Assembly (NCBI GenBank): GCA_024226515.1
Contig: JAAELQ010000138.1
Span: forward strand, 39,297 to 103,296
DNA: 64,000 bases
Reading direction: 5' to 3'
Origin: a bacterium
GTDB taxonomy: Bacteria > Acidobacteriota > Polarisedimenticolia > Polarisedimenticolales > Polarisedimenticolaceae
A model generated the notes under the pieces. The model searched no databases. It had not been told where the DNA came from and saw nothing but the letters and a program-made list of their open reading frames with translations. This document shows, piece after piece, positions 9,349 through 21,200 of this stretch (position 1 is its first letter; the number at the start of each line of letters is the position of its first letter). A program made the position numbers and the translations under genes.

Positions 9349-10386
9349 TCAGCGCTGCAACAGGAAGAACTGCTGCTGCGGGTGCTCGATCGGGAGCTTG
9401 CGGAATCGTCCGTACTCCGCGCGGCGCGCCAGGTCGCGCGCGCCGTGCTCTCCGATGATCGTCCCCAGGCCGGCCCCGTCCCGCGCCAGCGATACGGTCA
9501 GGCAGTGCAGCGGGCTGATGCAGGCCCGCATGCGGTCGACGGGGTTGCGGTTCTCTCGCGGGTCGGTCGAGCCCGTCGGCTCAACCCACACGAACAGTCC
9601 GTCGTCGGCCATGCACTGCCGGATGCGGCGCAGCTCGGCGACGGGATCCACCATGTCGTGGATGCAATCGAAGGCCAGCGCGAAGTCGTAACGCCGTGTG
9701 GAATCGAGCCCCTCCAGCGTCGTCTCCGCGAACTCGACGTTGTCCAGCCCGGCGCACAACTCGCGCGCCCTGCGCATACTCCACGAGTCCGGCTCCAGCG
9801 CGGTGACACGACTCCGCGGGTAGGCCGCGGCGATCGCGCGCGCGGAGCGGCCGAGGCCGCAGCCCACGTCGAGCACGTGGGCGCCGCGCGTCAGTCGCGG
9901 CTCGAGGTCCGGCACCTGCGGCAGCCACTCCTGCACCAGCAGGTGGTCGAAGGCGGGCCGGTGCAGACGATCGATCCCCTCCGCGACCTCCGGCCCCAGC
10001 TCGGCGAACGGCACGCCGCCACCGTTGCGGAAGGCCTCGATCACGCCGGGCAGCTTCTGCACCGTCGCTCCGGCCAGCTGGAACGAACCGCCGAGAAAGC
10101 CCATGCCGCCCTCGTCGGCGAACGCCGCCCGTTGCTCGTCGTTCATGAAGTAGCGCTCGCCGTCGAACTCGACGTACTCCGAGGCGACCATCGCCTTGAG
10201 CCACTCGCGCACGTAGCGCTCGTTCAGCGACAGCCTCTCGGCGAGCTCGTGACTGCCCGCCGGGCCCCGCGCCAGCCCCTTGAACAGATCGAGTCGATCG
10301 CCGATGTAGGCCAACGCCACGGTCAGCGTGCCGCCCACGTCGCGAGCGACGCGCGCGGGAAGTTCCGGTTTCTCGGTGTCGTTCAT
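9349..10386 (-). CDS. Class I SAM-dependent methyltransferase with N-terminal winged helix
   Basis: 345 aa; ATG at 10386. Residues about 1-90 look like a winged-helix domain ([20 protein letters not shown]), as in the Rv2258c-like and O-methyltransferase-type families. A Rossmann methyltransferase core follows, with the SAM motif [17 protein letters not shown] near residue 170, acidic motif II (TALEPD) and motif IV ([10 protein letters not shown]). The substrate is unknown. The gene is divergent from ispH with only 45 nt between the two starts. A TACACT hexamer ends 6 nt before its ATG with no ribosome-binding site, so the transcript is probably leaderless. Its 3' end lies 11 nt from the convergent PFOR-like gene. 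Confidence 0.85.
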   Translation of the reverse strand: MNDTEKPELPARVARDVGGTLTVALAYIGDRLDLFKGLARGPAGSHELAERLSLNERYVREWLKAMVASEYVEFDGERYFMNDEQRAAFADEGGMGFLGGSFQLAGATVQKLPGVIEAFRNGGGVPFAELGPEVAEGIDRLHRPAFDHLLVQEWLPQVPDLEPRLTRGAHVLDVGCGLGRSARAIAAAYPRSRVTALEPDSWSMRRARELCAGLDNVEFAETTLEGLDSTRRYDFALAFDCIHDMVDPVAELRRIRQCMADDGLFVWVEPTGSTDPRENRNPVDRMRACISPLHCLTVSLARDGAGLGTIIGEHGARDLARRAEYGRFRKLPIEHPQQQFFLLQR

Positions 10387-10392
10387 GGCTCG

Positions 10393-10424
10393 AGTGTACC
10401 GCGTCGGGAGGGGCCGACTATACT
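10393..10424. promoter_or_regulatory. Divergent leaderless-type promoter pair (methyltransferase / ispH)
   Basis: Two -10-like hexamers lie back to back. TACACT on the minus strand (10398-10393) is 6 nt before the methyltransferase ATG, and TATACT on the plus strand (10419-10424) is 7 nt before the ispH ATG. Neither start has a Shine-Dalgarno sequence and no clear -35 box is visible for either. Confidence 0.45.
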
Positions 10425-10431
10425 GTCCGAC

Positions 10432-11451
10432 ATGATCAAGCGACTGCACCTGGCGAAACCGCGCGGATTTTGCGCGGGCGTGGTGATGGCAATCCAGGCC
10501 GTCGAGGAAGCCGCCGAGGAGATGAAGGCCGAGCGCTCCGGTGAGCTGACGGTGTTTCACGCGATCGTGCACAACGACACCGTCGTCGAGCGGCTCGAGG
10601 AGGACCACGGCGTGCACTTCGTCGAGGACCTGGGCGAGCTGAAACGGATCGAGACGAGCGCCGCCGCCCGGGGGTCACGCCTGTCCGACACGGTCGTCTT
10701 TTCCGCGCACGGCGTCAGTCCGACCGTGCGGCACGAGGCGAACCGACTCGGACTGCACACGCTGGACGCTACGTGCCCGCTCGTGACCAAGGTGCACAGC
10801 GAGGCCAAGAAGTACGCCGCCCGCGGTTACCACATCCTGCTCATCGGCGACTCGACCACGCACCAGGAGGTCGTCGGCACGCGGGGCGAGGCGCCGGATC
10901 GCACCACGGTCGTCAGCGTCGTCGGCAACCGTAAACACGACCCGGAGCTGGCCGACGCGGACACGGTCACCGTCCCGGACCCGAGCAAGGTCGTCGTGCT
11001 GACGCAGACGACGCTCAGCGTCGACGACACGGCGAGGACGATCGAGATCCTGCGGCGGCGTTTCCCGGATCTCGTGCTGCCGTCGCGCGACGACCTGTGC
11101 TACGCGACGAAGAACCGCCAGGACGCGGTGCGTAACATCGCCGGTGCGGTCGGCCTGTTTCTCGTCGTGACCAGCGACTACAGCAGCAACGGTATGCGAC
11201 TCCTGGAGCTGGCGGACTCGCTGATGGGCAACGCGCGTCGCATCGAGGGCGTGGACGACATCGAGGCTGCGTGGCTCGAAGGCGTCGAGTCGATCGGCGT
11301 GACCTCGGCGGCCTCGACGCCGGACGATCTGGTCCAGGACATCGTGACCTTCTTCCGCGCCGCAAACCCCGCCCTCGACGTCATCGAGGAAGGCGAGTGG
11401 GAGGACATCACCTTCCGCCAGCCCAAACGCGTCGCCCCCAGCAACTCCTAG
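10432..11451 (+). CDS. ispH: 4-hydroxy-3-methylbut-2-enyl diphosphate reductase (IspH/LytB)
   Basis: 339 aa. It catalyses the last step of the MEP isoprenoid pathway, reducing HMBPP to IPP and DMAPP with a [4Fe-4S] cluster. The three cluster cysteines are C14 (KPRGFCAGV), C115 (DATCPLV) and C223 ([11 protein letters not shown]). Substrate-site residues are present: H43 and H47 in FHAIVHN, H93 in SAHGVSP, the TQTTLS motif at 191-196, and HQEVVGT. Length is close to the family norm. The next gene is convergent: the two stop codons share the palindrome CTAG at 11448-11451. The start codon follows a TATACT by 7 nt, so the transcript is probably leaderless. Confidence 0.97.
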   Translation: MIKRLHLAKPRGFCAGVVMAIQAVEEAAEEMKAERSGELTVFHAIVHNDTVVERLEEDHGVHFVEDLGELKRIETSAAARGSRLSDTVVFSAHGVSPTVRHEANRLGLHTLDATCPLVTKVHSEAKKYAARGYHILLIGDSTTHQEVVGTRGEAPDRTTVVSVVGNRKHDPELADADTVTVPDPSKVVVLTQTTLSVDDTARTIEILRRRFPDLVLPSRDDLCYATKNRQDAVRNIAGAVGLFLVVTSDYSSNGMRLLELADSLMGNARRIEGVDDIEAAWLEGVESIGVTSAASTPDDLVQDIVTFFRAANPALDVIEEGEWEDITFRQPKRVAPSNS

Positions 11452-13505
11452 GTCGGCTGCTCCGCACCCAGACGCGACAGGACGAAGGCGTAGTCGAACG
11501 CCAACTCCTCCAGGTAGTTGTAGCGGCCCGACGCGCCGGCGTGCCCCGCCTCCAGATTCGTCTTCAGCATCACGGGCGACGGCCCGCTCTTGCGCTCGCG
11601 CAGCCGGGCGACCCATTTCGCCGGCTCCCAGTAGGCGACACGCGGGTCGTTCAGTCCGGCGGTGACGAGGATCTCGGGATAGTCCAGCGCGCCGATGTTG
11701 TCGTACGGCGAGTAGGACAGGATGTAGTCGAAGTAGCTCGCGTCCTCCGGGTTGCCCCACTCTTCCCACTCGATCACGGTCAGTGGCAGCGAGGCGTCGC
11801 TGAGCGTGTTGATCACGTCGACGAACGGCACCTTGGCCACGGCCGCACGGAACAACTGGGGACGTAGGTTGACGGTCGCGCCGATCAGCAGCCCGCCGGC
11901 GCTGCCGCCCATGATCGCGAGGTGTCCGCTCGACGTGTAGCCCTCGCCGATCAGGTGCTCGGCACATGCGATGAAGTCGGTGAACGTGTTGCGCTTGTGC
12001 AGCAGCTTGCCGTCCTCGTACCACGGCCGCCCCATGTCGCCGCCACCACGGACGTGCGCGATGGCGTAGATCACGCCGCGGTCGAGCAGGCTGACCCGGG
12101 TCGATCCGAAACCGGGGTCGATGGTGGCGCCGTAGGAACCGTAGCCGTAGAGCAGCAGCGGGCGGCTGCCGTCGCGCACCAGATCCCGGCGATAGACCAG
12201 CGAAATCGGAACACGCGTCCCGTCCGAGGCCGTGGCGAAGATCCGCTCGGACGCGTAGTTCTCCTTGTCGTACCCGCCCAGAACTTCCTGCACTTTTCGC
12301 AGCTCACGCGTGCGCCGGTCCATATCGTAGTCGAACACCGACTCCGGCGACGTGAGCGAGCTGTAGACGAAGCGCAGCGTCGTCGTTTCGTACTCGAGAT
12401 TGCCGGCGGGTCCGGCCTCGTAGGCCGGCTCGTCGAACGACACGTGGTGCTCCGCGCGATCCGGCAGGCTGATGATGCGCAGCTGAAGCAGGCCCTCGAC
12501 CCGCTCGACCACCGTCACATGCCCCGCGAACGCCTCGACCTGTTGCAGCCGCACGCTCGGGCGATGCGCGATGACCTCGGTCCAGTTGGCGCGCCCCGGA
12601 TCGTCGACGGGCGCCTCGACCAGCTTGAAGTTGACCGCGTCCTCGTTGGTCAGGATGAAGAAGCGGTCGTTCCAGTGCTCGACCGTGTACTCGATGCGGT
12701 GCCGTCGGGGCTCGACGACACGAAACGCATCCAGCGGCCGATCGGCGTCGAGCACGTGCACCTCGCTCGTCGTGTTGCTCTCGAGGTGCAGCACCAGGTA
12801 GCGTCCACTGCGCGTGCGTTCCGCTCCGAGGAAGAACGCGTCGTCTTTCTCCTCGTAGATCAGCGCATCCTCGCCCGCCGCCCCCCCGAGCGTGTGGCGC
12901 TGCAGCCGGTACGGTCGGTGCGCCGAGTCCAGCGTGCTGTAGAACACCGTCCGGTTGTCGTTGGCCCACACGACCGAGACGTACGCGCCGTCGATCCTGT
13001 CCTCGTGCAGGTCGCCGGTCTCGAGGTTCTTGAAGTGAATCGTGTAGCTCTCGTCGCCCTTGAGATCCACGGCGTAGGCCAGCAGCTTGTGATCGGGGCT
13101 GATCTCGTACGCGCCGAGCCGGAAGTAGCCGTGGCCCTCGGCCAGCGCGTTGGCGTCGAGCAGCAGCTCTTCCGGTGCTTCGAGACTGCCGGTCTTGCGA
13201 CAGTAGAACGGGTACTGCTTTCCCTTCTCCGTGCGCCAGTAGTAGAAGTAGTTGTCGTGCGGGCGCGGAACCGACGAGTCGTCCTCCTTGATGCGCTCGA
13301 CCATCTCGTCGTACACCGTGCGGCGCAACGATGCGGAAGACTGCATCACCTCGTCGGCGTATGCGTTCTCGGCGCGCAGGTGGTTCAGGACACGCTCGTC
13401 CGCCTCGGGCGTCGAGCGGTCGCGCATCCAGGCGTAGGGATCCTCGAAGCGGCGGCCGTGCCGCTCCTCGGTGTGGGCGATCTTCTCTGCGGTCGGGCTC
13501 TTCAT
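11448..13505 (-). CDS. ptrB: Oligopeptidase B (S9A serine peptidase)
   Basis: 685 aa from ATG 13505. The N-terminal part (to about 400) forms the beta-propeller that restricts access to small peptides; it opens with [19 protein letters not shown], a prolyl oligopeptidase-family start. The C-terminal alpha/beta hydrolase carries Ser535 in MGGSAGG, Asp620 in [10 protein letters not shown] and His655 in [16 protein letters not shown], the last being an oligopeptidase B signature. It cleaves peptides after basic residues, and no signal peptide is present, so it should be cytosolic. It starts 28 nt after the helicase stop on the same strand, yet has its own TATCTT hexamer 6 nt before the ATG. The longer frame to 13592 runs into the helicase gene and is not needed. 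Confidence 0.95.
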   Translation of the reverse strand: MKSPTAEKIAHTEERHGRRFEDPYAWMRDRSTPEADERVLNHLRAENAYADEVMQSSASLRRTVYDEMVERIKEDDSSVPRPHDNYFYYWRTEKGKQYPFYCRKTGSLEAPEELLLDANALAEGHGYFRLGAYEISPDHKLLAYAVDLKGDESYTIHFKNLETGDLHEDRIDGAYVSVVWANDNRTVFYSTLDSAHRPYRLQRHTLGGAAGEDALIYEEKDDAFFLGAERTRSGRYLVLHLESNTTSEVHVLDADRPLDAFRVVEPRRHRIEYTVEHWNDRFFILTNEDAVNFKLVEAPVDDPGRANWTEVIAHRPSVRLQQVEAFAGHVTVVERVEGLLQLRIISLPDRAEHHVSFDEPAYEAGPAGNLEYETTTLRFVYSSLTSPESVFDYDMDRRTRELRKVQEVLGGYDKENYASERIFATASDGTRVPISLVYRRDLVRDGSRPLLLYGYGSYGATIDPGFGSTRVSLLDRGVIYAIAHVRGGGDMGRPWYEDGKLLHKRNTFTDFIACAEHLIGEGYTSSGHLAIMGGSAGGLLIGATVNLRPQLFRAAVAKVPFVDVINTLSDASLPLTVIEWEEWGNPEDASYFDYILSYSPYDNIGALDYPEILVTAGLNDPRVAYWEPAKWVARLRERKSGPSPVMLKTNLEAGHAGASGRYNYLEELAFDYAFVLSRLGAEQPT

Positions 13506-13511
13506 GCGAAG

Positions 13512-13517
13512 AAGATA
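13512..13517 (-). promoter_or_regulatory. Possible leaderless -10 element for oligopeptidase B
   Basis: TATCTT on the minus strand lies exactly 6 nt before the ptrB ATG, and no Shine-Dalgarno sequence is present. It fits the spacing seen at several other genes in the window. Confidence 0.35.
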
Positions 13518-13533
13518 GCGCGCCGGTAGGAGA

Positions 13534-16461
13534 TCAGGCGAGCAGCCCCAGCAGGTCTTCGCGCGTGATGCCGGTCGCGGCGGCGGCCTCACCCAGTGCC
13601 GCCTCCGCGATCTCGCGCTTTTTCTGCTGCAGCAGCAGGATCCGCTCCTCGACGGTATCCTCCGCGACCAGCCGGTAGACCATCACGGGACGATCCTGTC
13701 CGATGCGGTGGGCGCGGTCGGCGGCCTGATCCTCTACGGCCGGGTTCCACCACGGGTCGAGGAGGAACACGTGATCGGCGGCCGTCAGATTCAACCCCGT
13801 GCCGCCTGCCTTGAGCGAGATCAGCAGGATCGGCGGCCCCGAGGAGTCCTGGAACGCGCGAACCACGCCGGCGCGGTCGCGTGTCGTTCCATCGAGCCTC
13901 AGGTACGGGATACCGCTCGCCGCCAGCAGCGGCTCGGCCAGGTCGAGATAGGACGTCCACTGCGAGAAGACGAGCGCCTTGTGCCCCTCGGCGACGATGC
14001 TGTCGAGCGTATCCAGCAACAGGTCCAGCTTGCTCGACCGCGGCGCGTCGTGGCCCGGCAGCAGCCCCGGGTGACAGGCCGCCTGCCGGAGACGCAGCAG
14101 GGCCTCGAGGGCGGCGATCACGCTGCCGCCTCCGGAGAGTAGCTTCACGACGTCGTCACGCGTCGCCATACGGATCGACTCGTAGATCTCGCGCTCGCGC
14201 TCGTCGAGTTCGCAGTGCAGCAACATCTCGGTGCGCGGAGGCAGCTCGGGCGCGACGTCCCGCTTCAGACGGCGCAGAACGAACGGCCGGATGCGCTCGC
14301 GCAGCCGGGCGGCGGGCTCGGCCTCGCCCTCGGCAATCGGTTGTCCGTAGCGCCGCCTGAAATCCTCCCGACCTCCGAGCAACCCGCGATTGATGAAGTG
14401 CAGCTGACTCCACAGCTCCTCGAGCCGATTCTCGACGGGTGTGCCGGTCAGCGCCACCTTGAAGTCGGCCTGCAGCCGATAGGCCGCTGCGGCGACGCGA
14501 CTGTCCGGGTTCTTGATCGCCTGCGCCTCGTCGAGCACGACGCTGTCCCATCTCTCCTCGGTCAACAGGTCGGCGTCGATCCGCAGGAGGGCGTAGGTCG
14601 TCAGCGTCAGGTCGGCCTCGGGATCGAGCTTGCGGCCCACGCCGTGATACACGTGACAGCGCAGCCCGGGTCGGAAGCGCCGCGCCTCGTCGGCCCAGTT
14701 GTGCAACACGCTCGTCGGGGCGACGACCAGCGTGCGCCCCTCGATCGCGCACAGCGCCTGCAGCGTCTTACCCAGTCCCATGTCGTCGGCGAGCAGCGCG
14801 CCGAGCCCGGCGCGCCGCAGGAAGCGCAGCCAGTCGACCCCGCGCTGCTGGTAGGAACGCAGCTCGGCCACGAGATCGTCCGGCAACCCCGCGATCGGGA
14901 GCGCCTCGAAGTCGCCGACCAGCTCGCGCAGCTGCTCGAACTCCGGCGGCGGAGGCTGTTCCAGCTCCTCGCAGAGCCGCGCCAGGTCGGGCAGAGCGCA
15001 TCCCGGCAACTGCCCCGTCGCCTCGTCGCGCGCGGCGAGCAGGTCCGCGACGCGGTGTCCGTAGCGCTCGAGCCAGTCGGCCGGCAGCGGCGACCAGCCA
15101 CCCTCGAGCAGCGGGACGAGCGGCTCGCCGCGGCTCCACGCCGCGAGCACGGCCGCGGGGTCGGCGGAGCCGGCGCTCTCCGCTCCGCGCGTCGCGCTGA
15201 ACTCGATCGCGAAGCCGCCCTCGTCGAGCTGCAGCCGCGGGACCAGCGGCGGCGCCTTGCGGAAGAACTCGTGCGCGGTGCCGCGGATGCCCGCCTTCCA
15301 CGACTCGAGCCTGGCGAAGAAATCCACCGCGTCCGCGCCGTCGAACACCGCGCGCACGCCGGGCGACAGGTGCAGCTCGCGGCGCAGCTGATGCAGCAAG
15401 CGCTTCTCCTCCGACTCGTCGCGCAGGGGAACCGGCCCGCGCAGGTGCACCAGCCGGCCCGCGTCGATGCGCGCCGTCGGCGGGTCGCCGTACACCAGCG
15501 TGGGCAACACGGCCAGCGAATGCTCCTCGCGGGAGACGTCGAGCTGGATCCGCGGCGCGATACGGGTCGTACTGGGCAGGCGCTCCGTGAGGATGTCGAC
15601 GGGGATGCGCCGCTCGAGATCGGGCAACACCTCGGAGATCAGCTCTCCGGCCTGGTCCGGTGTGAAGTACCGTCCGCGCGGCAGCTCGTCCAGCTCGCGA
15701 CCGGTCAACTTGCTCTCGCCGACCGGGCGCAACGTCGAACCGCAGAGCACCGCGCCGTTCGAGAACACCTCGCTGACTTCGGGAGCATCCCCGATCGAGA
15801 GCCGGAAACCGTCGCCCAGGTCCTCGATACGCGCGCGCGGCAGCACGGGATCGGCCGAGACCTCGACCGTGGCGCCGCGATAGCTCAGGTCGCTGCAGCC
15901 GGCCAGGCGCGCGAACAGACGCGAGATCAGGTTGCGACCGATCGGACCGCGGCGGTGGGTCCCCAGCGCGAGATCCACCGCCAGGTCGGCCTGCGAGACC
16001 ACCGCGGGCGGCAGGTCGGCGCGGCCCGAGACGACCGCGGCCAGCGTCACGTTCAGCGGGTGATCGGTCTCGCCGGCGGCGATGACCCGACTCAGCGTCA
16101 GCCGCTCTCCCTCGCGGTCGAGGCGGTATCCGACCGCGCCCGTCGGGGCCCTGGCGGCCGGCATCGCGCCGCCGGACTCGTGCGAGCGCTTCCAGGTGAT
16201 CACGGCGGCGGCGACGTGCTCGCACCCCTCGTCCGCGTTCGGACAGCCGCAGTCCCACTCCAGATCTTCGGGAAACAACGAGACGGTCCGTCCGATCAGG
16301 CCGCCGGAGCGCGAGATCTGGAACCGGATCTCGTCGTCCTCGATCCGCTCGACCGTCACGCCGTGGCCGCGGCTGAGATCGACGCCACGCGACCAGTCCG
16401 CAGGCTTGCACGCCGCGCGCACCCGCTCGAACAACTCCGCTACTGTTTGGTCGACGGTCAT
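13534..16461 (-). CDS. SNF2-family helicase with SWIM zinc finger
   Basis: 975 aa. An N-terminal SWIM finger is at C71-x-C73...C80-x-H82 ([19 protein letters not shown]). After a long middle region comes the SNF2 ATPase: Walker [13 protein letters not shown] near residue 562, the DEAQ box near 643 (LDEAQAIKN), [15 protein letters not shown], then the C-terminal lobe with [29 protein letters not shown] and [12 protein letters not shown]. It is an ATP-dependent DNA translocase that probably remodels protein-DNA complexes; bacterial SWIM-SNF2 proteins have no well-established specific role. The start ATG lies 20 nt after the upstream regulator stop. The gap holds an inverted repeat (CCTGTG, 2 nt, CACAGG at 16462-16475) just before the ATG, possibly an operator or small RNA hairpin. 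Confidence 0.93.
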   Translation of the reverse strand: MTVDQTVAELFERVRAACKPADWSRGVDLSRGHGVTVERIEDDEIRFQISRSGGLIGRTVSLFPEDLEWDCGCPNADEGCEHVAAAVITWKRSHESGGAMPAARAPTGAVGYRLDREGERLTLSRVIAAGETDHPLNVTLAAVVSGRADLPPAVVSQADLAVDLALGTHRRGPIGRNLISRLFARLAGCSDLSYRGATVEVSADPVLPRARIEDLGDGFRLSIGDAPEVSEVFSNGAVLCGSTLRPVGESKLTGRELDELPRGRYFTPDQAGELISEVLPDLERRIPVDILTERLPSTTRIAPRIQLDVSREEHSLAVLPTLVYGDPPTARIDAGRLVHLRGPVPLRDESEEKRLLHQLRRELHLSPGVRAVFDGADAVDFFARLESWKAGIRGTAHEFFRKAPPLVPRLQLDEGGFAIEFSATRGAESAGSADPAAVLAAWSRGEPLVPLLEGGWSPLPADWLERYGHRVADLLAARDEATGQLPGCALPDLARLCEELEQPPPPEFEQLRELVGDFEALPIAGLPDDLVAELRSYQQRGVDWLRFLRRAGLGALLADDMGLGKTLQALCAIEGRTLVVAPTSVLHNWADEARRFRPGLRCHVYHGVGRKLDPEADLTLTTYALLRIDADLLTEERWDSVVLDEAQAIKNPDSRVAAAAYRLQADFKVALTGTPVENRLEELWSQLHFINRGLLGGREDFRRRYGQPIAEGEAEPAARLRERIRPFVLRRLKRDVAPELPPRTEMLLHCELDEREREIYESIRMATRDDVVKLLSGGGSVIAALEALLRLRQAACHPGLLPGHDAPRSSKLDLLLDTLDSIVAEGHKALVFSQWTSYLDLAEPLLAASGIPYLRLDGTTRDRAGVVRAFQDSSGPPILLISLKAGGTGLNLTAADHVFLLDPWWNPAVEDQAADRAHRIGQDRPVMVYRLVAEDTVEERILLLQQKKREIAEAALGEAAAATGITREDLLGLLA

Positions 16462-16480
16462 CCTGTGGGCACAGGATACG

Positions 16481-18178
16481 TCAGGACGCGGCTTGTTGCG
16501 CCTCGTCGAGCAATCGCAGCCCTTCCATCAGCAGGAACATCGCGTCCTGCTGCAGGCTGTTGTGCTCGCACTTCTCGCCGTGCTCGATGACGAACTGCCC
16601 CTCGAGCCAGCGGCACATCTCGTAGAACGCTTCCTCGCCCCGGTTCTGGTCGGTCTGGGCGTGCTTGGCCGACCCGTTGTCGAACCAGATCTGCCCCTTG
16701 TTGCCGTCGGAGGTCACGGTGAGGCATGCGGTCTTCATGCCCATGGCCAGGGTCTGGATGATGTCGGGCAGGCTCAGGTTCTCGAGGTCGCCGTGGATGC
16801 CGCGGCGCACCTTGCGCGAGGCGTTCTCCTGGCGAATCGCCTCTCGGGTCAGGATGTTCTCGACACGCGCCACGAGCTCTTCGAGGTCGTCGGTCTTGGA
16901 CAGGAACTCGTCCACACCCTGGCGCAGCGCGCGGATCTTCAGCACGCGGTCTTGCCCCGCGGACATGAAGGCGAACGGGATGCGACACAGATCCTCGTCG
17001 GCGCGGACCTCCTGGAACAACTCGAACGCCTCGGCCGAATCGCCGTCGACGTCGACCAGCACCAGGTCGGGCGGCTGCTTGAGCAACTGCGACAGGGCCT
17101 TGTCGTAGTTCTTGGACTCGATCGCCTGCAGCCCCTCGTTGACGAAACGCATCTTCAGCAGACGGCGGAAGTTCTCCTGCTCGTCGACGATGAGTACGCT
17201 CGGCTTCTTGCTTCCGCTTCGACCCTCGAGCCGCTTGTCCAGCACGTTCTGGAAGCCCTCGACCACCTCGGGGTCGAACTGCTTGCCGGCCTGCTTGATC
17301 ATCTCCTGCAGGGCCTGCTCGGGCCCGAGCGCGGATCGGTGCTGCCGCGCCGACGTCATCGCCACGTAGGCGTCGACGACGGCCACGATGCGCGCGCCGA
17401 GCGGGATCTCGCGGCCGCGCAGCGCGTCGGGATAACCCTGCCCGTCGTAGCGCTCGTGATGGTGCCGCACGATCGGCAGGACCTTCCACGGGAATTCGAT
17501 GTGCTCGAACAGCCGCAGACTCGCCGTGACGTGCTCCTTCATCTTCTCTTTCTGCTCGTCGGTGTACTCGGCGTCCACGGTGAAGATCTCGGGATCGACG
17601 CCGACCTTGCCGATGTCGCGGATCAGCGTACCCAGCGCCATCTCCTGCACCGACTGCTCGTCGGCGCCCATCTCCTCGGCGACCGCGCGCACGAGACGCG
17701 ACGTCTTGTGGGACGTGCCGCCGAAGAACCGGTCCTCGAGCTCGATCAGTCCGACCAGGACGTCGATGACCTGGATCAGGGCGTCGCAGGCCTCCATGCC
17801 CAGCGAGTTCTCGTCGACCTTCGCGTCCGCGCGCTTGTGGAGTTGCAGCAGGTCGAACAGTTGCCGCGGCTGCAGCAGGTAGTCGTTGTGACCGAGGCGC
17901 AGTTGCTCGTGGGAGTTGCGTACGAGATCGTAATTGGAGAGGACGATCACCGGGCAATCGGGACGCTTGTTCAGCAACCGCGTCTTGAGCTCGGGAGCGG
18001 GGACGTCGGGCAGGTGCGCTTCGATGAACACGGCCTCGAAAGCCACGCTTTCCAAGGCCTTTTCGGCCTCGGAGCCCGTACCGGCCCGCGTTACGGAGTG
18101 ACCCTGCGTCGAAAGCTCTTCGACCAGCGCTTCACGAAGTCGCGCGTTCGCCGCGACGACCAGGAAGTTGCGCTTCAC
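16481..18178 (-). CDS. Receiver/HD-GYP-like/receiver/DUF4388 signalling protein
   Basis: 565 aa from GTG 18178, chosen because GGGAGG lies 4 nt upstream and the receiver fold then begins at once ([14 protein letters not shown]). Domains: degenerate receiver (about 1-110), HD-GYP-type domain (about 145-330), second receiver (about 335-450, with [10 protein letters not shown] and the Lys of FLSKTDD), and a C-terminal DUF4388/PATAN domain (about 465-560). The HD-GYP region keeps [14 protein letters not shown] and [15 protein letters not shown], but the HD pair reads R187-D188 (LIRDIGK) instead of HD. HD-GYP proteins hydrolyse cyclic-di-GMP at a metal site that uses this His, so activity may be lost or altered. 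A strong promoter lies upstream and the SNF2 helicase gene follows at 20 nt. Confidence 0.87.
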   Translation of the reverse strand: MKRNFLVVAANARLREALVEELSTQGHSVTRAGTGSEAEKALESVAFEAVFIEAHLPDVPAPELKTRLLNKRPDCPVIVLSNYDLVRNSHEQLRLGHNDYLLQPRQLFDLLQLHKRADAKVDENSLGMEACDALIQVIDVLVGLIELEDRFFGGTSHKTSRLVRAVAEEMGADEQSVQEMALGTLIRDIGKVGVDPEIFTVDAEYTDEQKEKMKEHVTASLRLFEHIEFPWKVLPIVRHHHERYDGQGYPDALRGREIPLGARIVAVVDAYVAMTSARQHRSALGPEQALQEMIKQAGKQFDPEVVEGFQNVLDKRLEGRSGSKKPSVLIVDEQENFRRLLKMRFVNEGLQAIESKNYDKALSQLLKQPPDLVLVDVDGDSAEAFELFQEVRADEDLCRIPFAFMSAGQDRVLKIRALRQGVDEFLSKTDDLEELVARVENILTREAIRQENASRKVRRGIHGDLENLSLPDIIQTLAMGMKTACLTVTSDGNKGQIWFDNGSAKHAQTDQNRGEEAFYEMCRWLEGQFVIEHGEKCEHNSLQQDAMFLLMEGLRLLDEAQQAAS

Positions 18179-18242
18179 GTTGCCTCCCGGAAGTGCCCTG
18201 CCGACGTTTGACCGTACCGTGGACACAAATGACCCAACGCGA

Positions 18243-18270
18243 AATATAGAGTCGCGATCCCGAAAGTCAA
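18243..18270 (-). promoter_or_regulatory. Strong predicted sigma70-type promoter for the HD-GYP-like regulator
   Basis: Minus strand: TTGACT (18270-18265), a 16-nt spacer, TATATT (18248-18243). Both boxes match 5 of 6 consensus bases in an AT-rich stretch. Transcription would start near 18236, giving a leader of about 58 nt to GTG 18178. Confidence 0.6.
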
Positions 18271-18283
18271 AAACGAAGGAGAT

Positions 18284-21200
18284 TCAGACCTGACGCTCGG
18301 AATCCGGGCGTTCCGCAGGCCCCAAGAGCCCCGCCACGGCGGCGAGAAACGCCCTGCGGGCGTCGAGGACCAGGCTGAACAGGGAGGGCACGAGGATCAA
18401 CGTGAAGACGGTGGATACGAGCAGTCCGCCGATGACGACGCTGCCCAACCCGCGATACAGCTCCGAGCCCGCACCGGGGAACAGCACCAGCGGCAACATG
18501 CCCAGCACGGACGTGCTGACGCTCATGAAGATCGGCCGCATGCGATTGCGCACCGCCTCGCGGATGGCCTCGCGCTGCTCCATCCCCTGCCCGCGGATGT
18601 GATTCAGCGACTGATGCACGATCAGGATCGCGTTGTTGACGACGGTACCGATCAAGATGATGAAGCCGAGCATCGTCAACACGTCGAGCGGCTGGAACGT
18701 GGCCAGGTTGATGATGCGGATCCCGAGAAAGCCACCGAAGGCCGCCAGCGGAACGCTGAACATGATCACCATCGGGTAGAGGAAGCTCTCGAACAGCGCC
18801 GAGAGCAGCAGATAGGTGATGACCAGCGCCAGCAGTAGGTTGAACTGGATGCTGCGCGCGGTCTGCGCCAGCTTGTCCGCCGTGCCGGTCAGTCGCGTCT
18901 GGTACAGGCCGCCCAGCGCGCCCTCGGCTCGCAGCGGAGCGAGGATCTCCGTCTCGATCACGTCGATCGCCGCCTCGAGCGGCGTCAGCTCGTCGGGCGA
19001 GACCTCGATCGTGATCGTGCGCTCGCGCTCGAAGTGGTTGATCTGCACCGGCCCGTTGGTCACCGAGAGGTCCGCCACGGAACCGAGCGTGACCAGCTTG
19101 CCGCCCGGCGCAGCGATCGGCATCTGCTCCAGCAGATGGGTGCGGTGGGCGAAGCCCTCCTCGGCCATCAGCCGCAGATCGATCTCGCGCCCCTCGTGAC
19201 GGTACTCGCTGGCCTTGGCCCCATCCACCAGGACGCTGACCGCGAATCCCAGCTCGCGATTCGACAGCCCGAGCTCCGCCGCGCGCAGGCGATGCGTGCG
19301 CACGCGCACCTCGGGATTGCCCAGGTCGAGGCTGGGGATCGGCCGCGACTGTGCCGCGGGCAGGTGCTGCATCACGCCGCCGAACACCCTGCCGCCGATC
19401 GCGATCAACTGCTCCAGATCGGGGCCGGTGATCTGGATGTCGATCGTGCGCCCCTTGCCGCGCCCGCGCTCGAACAGGCTGCGCTGACTGATGACGAAGA
19501 TCGAGCCGGGCAACGCGGTGTTGGCCGCACGAAACGGCGGCAGCAGTTCCTTGACGCGCAGTGCGTCGTTCGCCTTGCCGCCCATGAAGGCCAGGCTGTT
19601 CAACGCCACGAAGAAGTAATTGTCCACTCCGCCACCCGGCAACGCCTGCGCCCCGGGCGAGTTCGGCGGGTGGGCCCACAGGTACTCGACCTCCTCGGTG
19701 AAGCGGTTCTGCAACTCGGTCATCTCGTCCATGCTGTATCCCGGCGGCGGCAGCATCAGACCGAAGACGAAGTTCTGGTTGCCGACCGGCAGATACTCGG
19801 TCTTGGGCAGCATCAGCCAGCTCAGGCCGATCGAGCCGACCGTGAACACGACGACGACCGCCAGGCGCAGCACGACCGAGCCGGTCAGCCGGTGGACCAC
19901 GCCGGCGACTCCGTCCGAGACGCCGCGCGCGAGCGTCGCACCGCCCCACAGGTTCCTGTAGCCGGACGCGCCCCTGTCGAGCCGCGAGCGGCCGAGGATC
20001 TTGGCCGACATGCTGGGGATCACGGTGATCGACACGATCAGGCTGATCGCCACGGCGCAGCTGATGGCCAGCGCGATGTCGCCGAACAGTTGCCCGACCT
20101 CTTCCTTCATGAACACGACGGGGACGAACACGGCGATCGTGGTCAGCGTGCTGGCCAGCACGGCGCCCCACACCTCACGGGCGCCCTCGAACGCCGCGTC
20201 GGCACGCGACTTCCCCATCTGGCGGTGGCGGTAGATGTTCTCCAGCACCACGATCGAGTTGTCGACCACCATGCCTACCGCGAACGCCATGCCGGCCAGG
20301 CTGATCACGTTCAGCGTGCGGCCGAAGGCGTACATCGCCAGAAACGCCCCGATCACGCTGATCGGAATCGCGGTGGCGATCACCAGCGTACTGGAGCCGC
20401 TGCGCAGGTAGAGCAACAGTACGACGATCGCCAGCGTGCCGCCGACGAACAGGCTCTGCTGCACCAGGTCGATCGCGCTGTCGATGTACTCGGTCTCGTC
20501 GTACACCTGATCCAGCCGCAGGCCCATCGGTCCCAGCCGTTCCGTGTTGACCTCGGCGACGGCGCGCTTGAGCCCACCCATCACCTCGAACACGTTCGAG
20601 CCGGGCTCTTTGATGGCGTTGACCGCCAGCACCGGGCGTCCCTTGTTGAACACTCGCGCGGTCGCCTTGCGATAGCTCAGCTCCGCGCGGCCGACGTCGC
20701 GCAGGTAGACCGGAACGTCGTTGCGCAGCGCGACGACGATGTCCTCGATGTCCGCGGCCGACTCGTACTCGCCGATCGTGCGCACGACGTAGCGCCGCTT
20801 GCCCTCGTCGAAATCGCCGCCGCTGTAGTTGCGGTTCTCGCGCTCGAGCGCCGTGGCGACCTGGCCCAGCGTGACCTCGGCACCGGCCAGGCGAGCCGGG
20901 TCGATGATCACGCGCATCTCGCGTTCCTGGCCGCCGAACACGTTCGAGGCCGAGATGCCGGGCACACGCTCGAACTCCGGTTTGACGAAGTCCTCGATGT
21001 AGTCGAACAGCGTCCAGACGTCGCCCTCGTACGCGTCGTCCTCGGTGGGGACCAAGACGAACCAGCCCACCGCGCCGGCGGCCAGATCGGTCGTGCGGAT
21101 CACCGGCTTCTCGGCGTCCGCCGGGTACTGCGGCACCTGCTCCAGCCGGTTCGACACGCGCAGCAGCGCCGCGTCGAGCCCGGTACCGACCTGGAACGTC

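Noticed and set aside
14215..16590. A 791-codon plus-strand frame opposite the SNF2 helicase
   Set aside because: Shadow frame with low-complexity Arg/Gln/Ala composition. The helicase motifs are on the minus strand.
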